From contig MZNV01000428.1 of NCBI GenBank assembly GCA_002081555.1, positions 1-38,925 of the forward strand: DNA of 38,925 bases, read 5' to 3'. The position numbers and the translations under genes are program-made. Below, piece after piece: positions 10,573 to 21,133 of this stretch (position 1 is its first letter; every line of letters starts with the position of its first letter). A model generated the notes under the pieces. The model saw nothing but the letters and a program-made list of their open reading frames with translations. It was not told the DNA's origin and searched no databases. The stretch is from Protostelium mycophagum. Its lineage: Eukaryota; Evosea; Variosea; Protosteliida; Protosteliaceae.

Positions 10573-13500
10573 ATGACGAAGCGAGTGTTTCAGCTGCGTA
10601 AGCCTGTGATCGGGATCGCCTACATTTTTCTCATTAATTATAGAGGAGTTCAATGCTCATTCTACTGGAAACGTGAATACTTTAAGGATTGGCAGAAAGT
10701 CTGGAAGAGTCATGGTCACCGGAGGAGATGATAAAATGGTCAACATGTGGGCCATCGGACGACAGAATCCAATCATGGTGTGCTGAAGTCGTTGTAATAT
10801 CCAACATCTAAACTCATTTAGAGTTTGGAAGGACATTCTCACCCTGTAGATAGTGTATGTTTTGATACTGCAGAGGAAGTAAGAATCATCAGCGATTTTT
10901 AGAATCATTTGCAAATCACAAAATTGTCTTTTTCAGTGCTTTCTGTATCAATCTGATCTCGATCACATCTCCATTTTCGAATCACTCGATTCATGTAAGT
11001 ACAGGTCGTCGTCGCGGGTTCATCCGCCGGTACTATCAAATTATGGGATCTAGACAAACAACAAGGTGGGCACCAACAGACATACCCACGACGCTTCTCA
11101 CCACCACAGTGATCAGAACATTAACAGGAGGACACAAGTCCAGCTGCTGTGCTGTCGATTTCCATCCATTTGGAGAGTTCTTCGCCTCTGGATCAGTCGA
11201 TACAGATCTTAAAATCTGGGACATTCGAAGGAGGAACTGCATACAGACCTACAAAGGACACAAACAGCCGATCAGTATAATCAGATTCAGTCCAGATGGG
11301 AGATGGGTCATCTCTGGTGGACAAGATGGTCTCATCAAGGTGAGTCATTTTACATTTTTTTTAGATTTCTATTTATATAAAGCTTTCTATAAGAGATAAT
11401 GATCAAATAAAACCAGAAGTGATCACATTGAGGCGTGATCTTCATCAGCAAATGATAAATGTATCTATAATGATCGTCTCACTCTTCGCAGCTGTGGGAC
11501 CTCACAGCAGGCAAGCCACTCCGCGAATTCAGAAGTCATGAAGGCTCCATCTGCAGCTTAGAATTTCACCCTCAAGAGTTTCTCTTGGCTTCAGGCAGCA
11601 CAGACAGGACCGTCAAAGTCTGGGACTTGGAAAATTTCGAGGAAATTTCCGGGTCAGACGGTGACGTCAGCGAAGTGAGATCGCTGATCTTCCATCCTGA
11701 TGGAACGGCGCTCATGGCGGCTTATGAGGATTCTTTAAAGGTGACAACTTTCTGGCGGGAAAGATTAGAAAATACGATATCTTTAGAATTTTTTGTTCCG
11801 GTTGAATTTTTGGAAAATTTTTGAAAATATTTTCTGCAAAACTTTTTTTTCAGCACAAACCTGATATTGGAAAAATAAAAAAATAATTCATAAATACGAC
11901 TCTGGCGCGTTGTAAATCTCACCCATCTTCCAAAAATCCCGAAATTTCGCTGAAATTTCAGGTGTGGGGATACGAGCCAATGAAATTGTACGATAATGTG
12001 GCGATACCGTGGAGCAATGTACAAGACATCAACATAACAGCAGACCAACTCATATCATGTACAACAGAGCACGCGAAGGTCTCGGTGTGGGTCGTCGACA
12101 TACTGGTGAGATTTCCAGGAATTTTCTGGTCGAGTTGGCTGGTTGTAGATGAGAGAATTGAGAGAAAATTCGCAGAAATTACGGCCTTTCCAGAAAGAAT
12201 CGAGCATGACAAGTGAACCTCCAAGCGCAGTCCGAACTTCCACAAATTTCAGTAAGACAGCTGAAGCCCTCAAACAACTACAGATGGGGGGTGCGTATTT
12301 CCCGCCAAAATTTTGGTCTTTTTTTGGCGCGAAAAGAATTATTTTGAACGACTTTCAACATGAAAATTGATGACGTGTCAGGTTCTCAAAATGGGGATAA
12401 ACCGTCACCTACTCACAAAGATACACCAAGTAAAATATATATTTTAAATCTAAAATTTCAAAAAATCTCACAAAAATTTTTCGATAATTTGAATTTTGCG
12501 AGTAATTAGAACAGCAAATTGAAATAAAACAGGCCACATAGATTTTCCAGCAGTCAAGGAGGCCAGCACAGCGGCACCACCGATTAAGAGGGAGAAGGAG
12601 GAGTCCGTTCGCGTGGAGTCATCCGTATTGCCAAGCAACATCAGCATAGAGTCATTCTTACCGGTACGATAACATTTCATCTCACGTCATCGCATGTCAT
12701 CGCATGTCTTCACATGATGTAAATCACGCAGAACTTTGGTGCTGGTATTAGTTTGTAAAATAGCATAAACATTTTAAACATAAAAAATCACCTTTCTAAA
12801 TGAAAAGATCGAGAATTTTGAAAAAGTGACTCGTTGTAGAGGAAACACTCTAATCTACAACGAACCGAAATATCTGAAGAAATGAGTACACAAAAAATAT
12901 TGGAGGAGGCCAGTAAATCCCACTTAAACATGTGTAGCATATTACAATCCAGATCTAATGATTTGAAATACATAAGAGGGTCAGTATTTCAACTTGAATT
13001 TCCCGAATTTTCACCGAATTTTCATTCATGACTCGAAAAAATGCTTTGTAGATGTACACAAAAAATGAGAACGCACAAAAACCTGTAAGAATAAAAAATG
13101 ATAAAATATCGCATCTACGACGTTGTAGACTGACATTGTCCAGCATGTGGTCGAAGGGGGAGATACGGCAATGCTTCGACGCGTTAGCAAACCTCAACGA
13201 CCAAGCCGTTGTAGTTGATGTCATCAACGCCATCTGTGAAAAATTATCCTCTGTAGTAACACTGGACAGCTGCACAGACATACTCGTCGTCTTAAATGAC
13301 TTGCTGATGAGCCCACATCAAGAGTGAGATATCTTGCTGTGACGTCATACTCAAATACCAAGAAACATCGCGGCAAAGCCGCATCATGATGATGTTGCAC
13401 AAGTGAAAAGCAACAACGAAAGAGCTTCCATCACATCATGCGACGCATGCTGACATCAAACAGCCATCAGATCACCTCCATGAAGGCAATACAGAGTCTA

Positions 13501-13994
13501 GTACTGTCTTTCGGCCCCATCATAAAGCAAACAATGACAGCGCCTCCGTCTAATCTAATCGATGTCGCCAAAGAGGAGAGGTGATGAATGCTCTTGTGTT
13601 TTACATCAACCTGAGATTTGGGTCTCACAAACGCTTATACTATCTTATGAGTGATTAAAGTGTATTGTGGCCTTGTTGTGTTTTTGTGTGCTTTTAGCAT
13701 CCGCGGCATTGCCGCCAATACAAATACTGAAGTCAGTATTGCTATAGCTTGGCGAATATTGTTCTTTATAGTCAAAACCGCACACGAATCACCAATTACA
13801 AACATCGCTCTTTCGTGACCGCCTGTTACCCCCAAAATCTGACTCGTTGTAGAATGGAAAAATGTGGCTGGGTCAAAGATCTCTTCGTAAAATCACGTGC
13901 ACACTTGGAGAACATCTCGTCTTCTACTCTCTCTGGGAAATCTGGACAGATGGCAAGGGAGGTCCTCACCACCATGCGGCCGTTTATAAATTGA
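10573..13994 (+). CDS. KATNB1: Katanin p80 subunit (WD40 + con80)
   Basis: Katanin p80 targets and activates the p60 microtubule-severing ATPase. Exon 1 (10573-10597) gives MTKRVFQL and splices to [17 protein letters not shown]. Six WD40 blades are readable, including [76 protein letters not shown] and VSVWVVD. The order and wording match katanin p80 (human: SLKVWGWEP and VSVWVVDL). A low-complexity linker follows. The con80 domain starts near [19 protein letters not shown] (~12900) and runs through [35 protein letters not shown] and [17 protein letters not shown] to TGA at 13994. Linker exons between 12250 and 13050 are least certain. One con80 intron (~13579-13851) ends in CGTTGTAG. Confidence 0.9.
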
Positions 13995-14425
13995 TCTTTT
14001 ACTTATCTCAAACTATCTTATGATGCTTTGAAACACACACAGCGAAAATAGAATAGTATCAACATATAGAGGGTGACACCTCCAAAGAACGTGTTGATTA
14101 TTACTTTCTTAATACTTATTATTACGTAATTTCAGGTGATTGACTCCAGAAGCAATAATGTCGTCTTCATCATTGCTAAGACTGCATCTGCAAAGTTTAA
14201 AACTGTACAGATCAACAATGTGGCGGCTGTACACTCAAAAATAAAACAATCCCGAAAATTGCAAGTGGGCTGGTGGAAGTTGTTTTCAAGTTCGGAAATT
14301 TGAGAAGATGCGTCTACAATTGACACGAATCTTGCGTCTTGGAATACGATCAGTGCATTTTCCACGAGCACATGCTGCAACTCAACTTTCTTTACGAACC
14401 AAACAATTAACAGATCACTTCACAA
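13995..14425. other. Spacer between KATNB1 and F-box gene, with an overlapping upstream ORF
   Basis: A 47-codon frame including stop, 14308-14448, starts MRLQLTRILRLGIRS and overlaps the F-box start codon in another frame. Its Arg/Leu-rich beginning resembles a mitochondrial presequence. It could be a regulatory uORF or chance. A longer frame after a TTTCAG at ~14136 (VIDSRSNNVVFIIAKTAS) has no ATG and no recognised family. Confidence 0.35.
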
Positions 14426-16520
14426 ATGAGGAGGTCTTCACATCATGAATTAGTTGCAACACCAACAGAAAGGATGGTGGAACCGCCGATGGTTCAAATT
14501 GAACTTGAGAGGTCAACATCAGCTTCAGTCATTCAACTACCAAAGATCAATCTGGCCATATCAAGGTCGAGGACAAATCACGAGCGGCGAATTCAGACAA
14601 GAGTTTCTTATCATAAACAATTAGAAAAAGAAATGCAGAGAGCATTGAATAGAAGAGATAGAGATGATAGCGACATCGAAGGTACGTGTCAAAAGCATAA
14701 AAGAGTGATGACGTGACACTTCCAGATTCTGATGGCGATGATCACACAGAGCTGACTTCACTATCGAAAACGCCATCACGAGACAATGTAACACTCACAA
14801 GAAGGAGAAGTACGCTTTTAAAAAATCACGATACGATGGTGGAAGGACTGCCAGATGAATTATTAGTGAGAATATGGTCATATCTAGACCCAGTTTCTAT
14901 TGGCAGAGTTGCGCAGGTGATCATGTTTACTTCATCATTTATTATTTATTTTCATTCTCGCTGTCGATCTCTGTGGCAAATTTTTCTCAAGAAATTGGGC
15001 TCTTCCTTTGAGTATCTTCATGACTTACACAAGTTCCTTCATTAAGATGCCGCTGTTCGCCGACATTTAAATGATGGAGGACGATTGATAACCCGTATAG
15101 GTATGCAGAAGGTTTAGAGATATCTCTTATGATGTCCCCATGTGGCGAGACTGCGCTTTACCATGGATTGAGGCCCAGGACAGCGCCCAGTTTCTTCATG
15201 ATCCACAGAAATACAGCTACTCCTACTTTGTGAGACAGTTTGTATCTTTTAGAAAAGGCGAAAAGCTCGCAGAGATGGAAAGAAGGAGAGAGGAAACCAT
15301 GATTAGAGATCAGAAAATGAGAGATCGAGCTTCGCACATAATGAAGATCACCTCATATGGAAGGTAAAAAACATTTTCCAATTTTTTTTAAAAGTAAACT
15401 TTTATGCGATTTTCTGTCTTTCAAAAATTCCAGGACAAAAAATCTTATTCCAAAATAAAATGTTAACATCGTTGCAGATTGTGGGAGTGGGTCTGCGCCG
15501 TCTGTCTGATCCTCTTTACAATCTTGTTGGTGCTTCGCCTCGACGAGAGGATATCTTCACCTTGGGTCGCCGTCTTTGCACCTCTTCTGTTCGCGCTGGC
15601 ACAACTTTTATTGGCGCCTTCCCTTTATGATTCATTCCGGTCCATCTACAACTACAATTTTGAAAAAGAATTGGAGCCAGGTATTTTTCTTATTTTTTTC
15701 ATTTTTATTTTTTTGACCAAAAAATAAAAAATAAATGGAATTTAAAATTGAAGATGACATCGTTGTAGAGGAGGACAATAACCGACTCTGTGGGCCAATA
15801 TTTTTTTATCTGGCATTTCCAGCACCTTTTCAGACGGACCCAACCACCTCCAGATGTTTCATCTACCCATCGATCATCCTCTTTATCTCATGGATCACAT
15901 TGTTGGTCATCAAATTGGACCGATCAGACCTTCCTCTACCTTGGTGGGGTGTCTTTGTGCCACTCTTCGCGCTGCTTGTGCTGTGGATCAACATTCCATT
16001 ATGGGTGGGCAGCAGAAACTTCATCAGAGACACCAAACGTCTAGATCGGATCTTGTGTTCGATGATCATCAGCACCGTTTTGGCATTCGTCATCTTGTTG
16101 GTCTTAAAACTGGAGAACTATATAGACAGCTCTTGGTATATGATCATGTCGCCGTTATGGATCTGCAAGGGGCTCATTCTCGTCATACCGATCATCCTGT
16201 CCCTGATCACACTCTCCCTCTTTCTATGCGACTGTGGAGAAGTCTTTTGGCTCCGCCACACTCGGTGGGCTCTTCATTGGCGTCCATTATGCATGACCTG
16301 TGCCGGACTATACTTCTTCTTGGTGGTCCCTCTCATCGTTTTCCAAGTGCTCGTAGCACAGGCACTCGAGGGCGTCGCCCATAGTTGGGCTGTCGTCTTT
16401 GTTCCTCTGTTTGTGATTGAAGGTGATGATCATCTTTTATAATTTTTCTTACTGAAATATGCAGGATTTGGGGTCTGTGGATGTTGTATAGTTAATTGTG
16501 CTTTCTTATGTAGCGAATAA
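14426..16520 (+). CDS. F-box protein with C-terminal TMEM185-like membrane domain
   Basis: The first exon encodes a basic, Ser-rich N-terminus. The second carries the F-box MVEGLPDELLVRIWSYLDP (~14830-14917), completed across an intron by VCRRFRDISYDVPMW at ~15108. A coiled Arg/Glu-rich linker follows. From 15479 come about eight hydrophobic segments with the TMEM185 repeat signature: WVAVFAPLLFALAQLL, WWGVFVPLFALLVLW, YMIMSPLWICKGL and WAVVFVPLFVIEGFG. The last exon ends in a short Cys-rich stretch, and the TAA stop (16518-16520) lies in AATAAA. F-boxes recruit substrates to SCF ubiquitin ligases; TMEM185 is a conserved multipass membrane protein of poorly known function. All joins keep frame, so I read one gene. 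The join at ~15680-15770 is the weakest, because an intron with a CGTTGTAG acceptor must be assumed. Confidence 0.8.
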
Positions 16521-16964
16521 ATGTTTTATGTTTTCTTTCTGTTATATTTTACCATGAGGGAACTTTCAGAAAATCATGGACTCGGTTATTACCGCACTAT
16601 TACGGTAAGAATTCCGCGTTTGGAAGGAACAAAAACATTATCGCAGCAATGCCAAAACTCTGCAGATGAGTGGTTGTATCAAGATCGATTATGCTGGTGA
16701 GTGCCTGAGTTTGTCGCAGTCAGGGCTATGCTGTCAGTCCTTTGTTGCCCTCCGGATGTCAGAACAACGTTGACAAGCGCTGCCAAAACGAATTTCATTT
16801 GCGACCGGAAAATTCTTCTGTCGACACGGATCAACTGAAAGCGCGGAAATACTGATATCGGAAGAACCAACTAAAGTTTGTCGACAGAATTCGGAAAAAC
16901 GCGGAAGAATTCAACTTCCTTCACAAGACAAAAATTGAATTGGACAGACTCCTTTGTCTTCAGG
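16521..16964. other. Spacer between F-box/TMEM185 gene and desaturase
   Basis: No supported gene. It contains an inverted repeat TTACCG...CGGTAA with an 8-base loop at 16589-16608. A minus-strand 63-codon frame at 16679-16870 has no recognisable features. It probably holds the desaturase promoter and possibly a 5' non-coding exon. Confidence 0.35.
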
Positions 16965-18743
16965 ATGACAGTCACAAAAACACCATCTCTGTCCGAATCT
17001 TCTCCACACTACTCGCAGTCAGATTCATATAGAGGTCCACAGGAAACGCACATTGCTGATCAAGAATGGAGCTGGGATAACTGGTGCGGCGAAAAACATC
17101 AAGTCGACATCACTGACTCTTGCTAGCTTGGCCAAGATCAATTGGTTACATGCACCCATCCTGGTCATACCACCTCTAATGGCCTTGTTGGGTCTGTTGT
17201 TCGTCCCATTGACAACATACACCATCATTTGGTCTGTGATCTACTACTACGCTACTGGTCTGGGCATCACAGCAGGGTCTGTCTTGTATACATCCAAGAA
17301 AACTATCTAACACATCAACAGGTACCACAGGCTTTGGGCGCACAGATCATACACAGCCAACATGCCCGTCAAGATATTTCTTGCATTGACTGGAGCTGGA
17401 GCCATGGAAGGAAGTATCAGATGGTGGTCTCGTGATCACAGAGCTCACCACCGCTACACTGATTCCTCCAAAGATCCTTACGCTGTACAGGTGAGATCGA
17501 CAATACTTCAAACTTTTTTAACATTTCTCAGAACGGACTTTTGTACGCTCATTTAGGCTGGATGATTCTGAAGCAGAACCCAAAGAGGATCGGCCGTACG
17601 GACATTAGCGATCTCAATGCGGACCGTCTTGTTATGTTCCAACACAAGCACTACCTTCCCATCGCCATCTTCATGGCGTTTATCTTTCCCACTTTAGTAG
17701 CCGGACTTGGCTGGGGAGACTGGTTGGTGAGTCTTCCTCTAAATACACCTTTTTCAGCATGTCTCCCAGCAAAAAGTCTATATAACCAGAATCTAATAGG
17801 ATCTCAGGGAGGTTACTTCTTTGCTGGTATCGCGAGACTCGTCTTCGTACATCACGCCACCTTCTGCGTGAATTCTCTCGCTCATTGGCTCGGAGATCAG
17901 CCCTTCGATGACAGACATTCTCCACGTAATCACTTCATCACTGCCTTAGTCACTCTTGGTGAAGGCAAGTACCCTCCTTTTGTTTGGCACCATCATCGAC
18001 CGTGTTGATGACATTCTCCAGGATATCACAACTTCCATCACGAGTTCCCCACTGATTACCGCAATGCCATCAGATTCTACCAATACGACCCCACCAAATG
18101 GCTCATCAAATCACTCTCTTTCTTCGGCTTCACCAAAAACCTCCAAACTTTTTCAGAGAACGAAGTCCAGAAGGGGATGTTGCAGATGGAGCAGAAGAAA
18201 ATCAACGAGCGCAGCAGGGCGTTGAACTGGGGTACCCCCGTGGACAAACTTCCAGTCATAGAGTACGAGGATTTTGAGGAGAGAAGCGAAACACAGCCTC
18301 TTATTTTGGTATCTGGAATCGTTCATGACGTCACACCCATCCTGGAGTCGCATCCAGGTGAATATTTTGAGATGTCATAGGAACACTTGGTGGAATTGTA
18401 GTGCGGCAGAGCCGCATTCCATAGTGAATTTTGGCACCATCTTTTAATATTCAAATTCTGAAAATAACAAGGTGGCCGAAACATGATCAGATCTGGTATC
18501 GGCAAAGACATGACCGCCGCGTTCAACGGTGGCATCTACGACCACAGTAACGCTGCACACAACCTCTTGAGCACGATGAGAGTGGCCGTCGTGAGAGGTG
18601 GCATGGACGTGGAAACATGGAGGAAAACACCGACACAAGATCATCTCACGGGGATCATCGGGAAATCAGCAAGAGTAGACAGGATCTCTGTCTGTGATGC
18701 CGGGCTTCAACCCACAAAGAGAGTCGTGACAGTTCAAAACTAA
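16965..18743 (+). CDS. OLE1: Stearoyl-CoA (delta-9) desaturase with C-terminal cytochrome b5 domain
   Basis: This ER membrane di-iron enzyme inserts the delta-9 double bond into saturated acyl-CoA. The three His boxes are visible: HRLWAH (~17320), HRAHH (~17440) and HNFHH (~18030), spaced between hydrophobic segments such as [22 protein letters not shown]. The C-terminus is a cytochrome b5 fold with the heme-ligand HPGG, split by an intron (~18357-18472), and a second heme site DHSNAAH. The b5 domain at the C-terminus is the arrangement of fungal Ole1; animal enzymes lack it. The N-terminus is unsure: ATG 16965 lies in a different frame from the catalytic part, and only a 28-nt intron (16991-17018) with a weak donor would join them. 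The stop TAA is at 18741-18743. Confidence 0.87.
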
Positions 18744-18789
18744 ACAATGTAGATAAAATCAATATAGAATGGAAGATTTTATTCTCTTG

Positions 18790-19045
18790 TTTCACAATTC
18801 TATAAAGTTTGGCTGCTCCATTGATAATGCTCGCATTGGCAATGACGAAATCTAATCCGTCAGCGATCTGTGGATAATAAGAATGCTGCGCTCTTGAATT
18901 GTGTACCAAACTCTTTGATTCTCTCTGCTGCAGCCTTGGTATCTTCCTGCGAAGTCGAAGACAATTTGAGGACGTGCACAGGATGTGCCTCAGCTGATCG
19001 TGACGACTTCGCAATGACGGAATCGCCACTCCGACATCCCAGCCT
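18790..19045 (-). pseudogene. Truncated short-chain dehydrogenase (SDR) relic
   Basis: The minus strand reads GDSVIAKSSRSAEAHPVHVLKL, then SSTSQEDTKAAAERIKEFG, and after a gap DGLDFVIANASIING. This is the order of SDR strands beta-2 to beta-4, ending at the NAG-like NAS motif. The N-terminal TGxxxGIG nucleotide-binding exon is missing: upstream lies the end of the next minus-strand gene at 19113. The catalytic YxxxK part is also absent downstream. The two pieces do not join in frame with the only visible donor. I read it as a decayed host gene fragment; a real gene with unseen exons is less likely. Confidence 0.55.
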
Positions 19046-19112
19046 CTCAGAATAATGTTCATTAATATTAATATACGGTAGCTTGTTTTTATTATCCTCA
19101 GAATGACAACAA

Positions 19113-20613
19113 TCAAGAGAGGAGAAGAGCCGAGACAGCCACGATTGCTACTAAGAAAGGCACCGCTTCCTTCTGTGCATGAGAAGTGGGATTGACGACT
19201 TTGGTTCCGGTACTAAGTTGTGCCGACGTGGATAGGGAAGAAGAGGATACAGAAGATCCTGATACTGTGGATGAAGAACTTGTCGTTATGGTGGAAGAGA
19301 CCGACTGGGCGCATGCTGCTCCCGTGAAGCCGGAAGAACACACGCATGTTCCGTTGGCTTGTACATAATTCGCGTTGGTGCAGGCTCCATTCCCATTACA
19401 ATCATAGCTGCATCCCCAGCTATTCGCCACGATGATAGAGTCTTGAGTGAAGTAGTAGTTCTGTGCGCCACCGTTGGTGAAGTACGATCCCAGAAGGAAG
19501 ACAGTGTTTTGTTTCGGTGCGAGAGGTCGATTCTGGGTAGTCACTGTGATAATAGGAGAAGGTGATACATTGTTGAGATACATGTTGTCGTTATATAACC
19601 ACGACATTGTATTGAATCTGGCTGATGAGAAAGCTCCTGTTGAATATTCAAAAAAACTGTGCGAATACCGTCAAGAAGTGTACCTAATCCTTTGGGTACA
19701 CCTGCATCAGAACCTCCAGTCCAATAGAAACCCAAACTCGGAGTGCTGATCAACTGCTCGATGACGTATAAGCTGAAATTGTACTGGGTAAATCCTCCCT
19801 GGATGGCAACTACAGAGGGATATCCGTACTATTATTGATCAGATCACCATTCAGTCTATTCACAATAATCACCTTCATGATGACAAGTAAATCAAGGCCT
19901 TTGTTATCAGCAATAAAACCGAGGGTAGTCATTGTAGAAGCAACGATTACGACTACATTAATGGTGGCTCCTACATTTCCCTGAAGAAGTAGCAGATCGT
20001 CGACAGCTCTGTAATACACATCAACAGCACCGGAGTTCAGCGTGGTGGTGAGGTTGGTAAAAGTGAGGCTGTTCAGATCGAAGATGATCAATTGGCCGTA
20101 TGTTCTCCCCACATTGGCCCCAGAATGGATGTATAAATTGTTGGTGTTGTTTGAGCCGATGAGAGCACCATCCAGAGGGACAGGAGAGGCGTAGGAGGTG
20201 ATGGTGAAGGCAGCAGGGGACCCAGAGAGCGCATAGACGGTGTTGGAGCCAAAGACATAAACTGTATCTGCTCCGTTCTTTGTGATGATCCACCCTCCTG
20301 TGACTTGTTCTGTCGCAGGGATGGAATTGTTCAGCATGGTGATGTTGATTGTGTAGAAACGTGAATTGCTGATCTGATTGTTCACACCGCTCTGGGAGTA
20401 ATTCTGGGTTGGTAGTCCATTGAGATCTGTTGCATAGAAGACAGTACTCGATTGAGTAGGAAAGAAAAGGGTGAGGCCACTGTTGTCGTTGTTGATCGCT
20501 GTCTTAAAAGTCACCCCTGCAGGTGCCAGGCGGCTTATTTTCCCTTGTCCCAACTGAGTGCTTTGGGAGGCGGACAGCGCAACGAGTAGGGGCAGAAGCC
20601 AGAGGTAGCCCAT
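19113..20613 (-). CDS. Secreted, probably GPI-anchored glycoprotein with EGF-like domain
   Basis: The start at 20613 gives MGYLWLLPLLVALSASQ, a clear signal peptide. A long beta-rich region follows with repeated motifs such as GGWIITKNGADTVYVFGSNTV and many N-x-S/T sites, suggesting an extracellular kelch- or propeller-like fold. Splicing out ~46 nt near 19835 joins LLVIMK to YGYPSVVAIQGGFTQYNF; another intron (~19636-19681) joins GVPKGLG to AFSSARFNTMSWLY. Near the end an EGF-like module has six cysteines (CSYDCNGNGACT, then CVCSSGFTGAAC). A Ser/Thr-rich stalk and a terminal hydrophobic segment (VPFLVAIVAVSALLLS) follow, as in GPI signals. It is most likely a cell-surface or wall protein. 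No specific family is assigned. Confidence 0.78.
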
Positions 20614-21133
20614 CTGTTCTTGTGTGTGCTTGGCGGAAAATGGTTTTCTTTGGCTGAAACACCTTTAAAATATAAAATATCAAATATCGCCATCAGATCG
20701 CTCAGATCTGCTCCAGAGGCCACTTAATACGAGCATGCACCCCTATGGACTTTAAGAATCCTGACCTCCATATTACACGTATCACCGTCTATTCAGGTGA
20801 TCATCTGTTTGTGAAATGCTTCTGTATATTTGAATCATTGTGTCCTCAATGCCATGGGGACATGCGGGCTGGCCCAAAAATCGGGTTTGGCAGATTCGTC
20901 GTCGTCAGTCGCAACGTGTCTTAAGGGGCCGAACTCTCAACCAGAAACCCTATGGTATCGGGCTTGGAGATCCTCTGAATGGTATTGCAACTCAAAAACG
21001 ATAAACGATTCATCATGTGGAAATGTAAAGAAGTGCTGCATCACATTCAATGTCTTTAAGTGAATTCGGCACAAAAGACTGCCCTTGCAACACAATCCTC
21101 TAGACGTAAAATACATGTTTATTCTTGCACTCA
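20614..21133. other. Spacer without supported gene
   Basis: This 520-bp stretch lies between the start of the EGF-like gene and the end of the WASP-like gene (both minus strand). It has A/T-rich sequence at 20660-20690. A plus-strand frame at 20830-21063 lacks a proper ATG and any recognisable domain. Confidence 0.35.

Noticed and set aside
14136-14305. Possible exon reading VIDSRSNNVVFIIAKTAS
   Set aside because: No start codon, no partner exon and no family match; the opposite strand is equally open.
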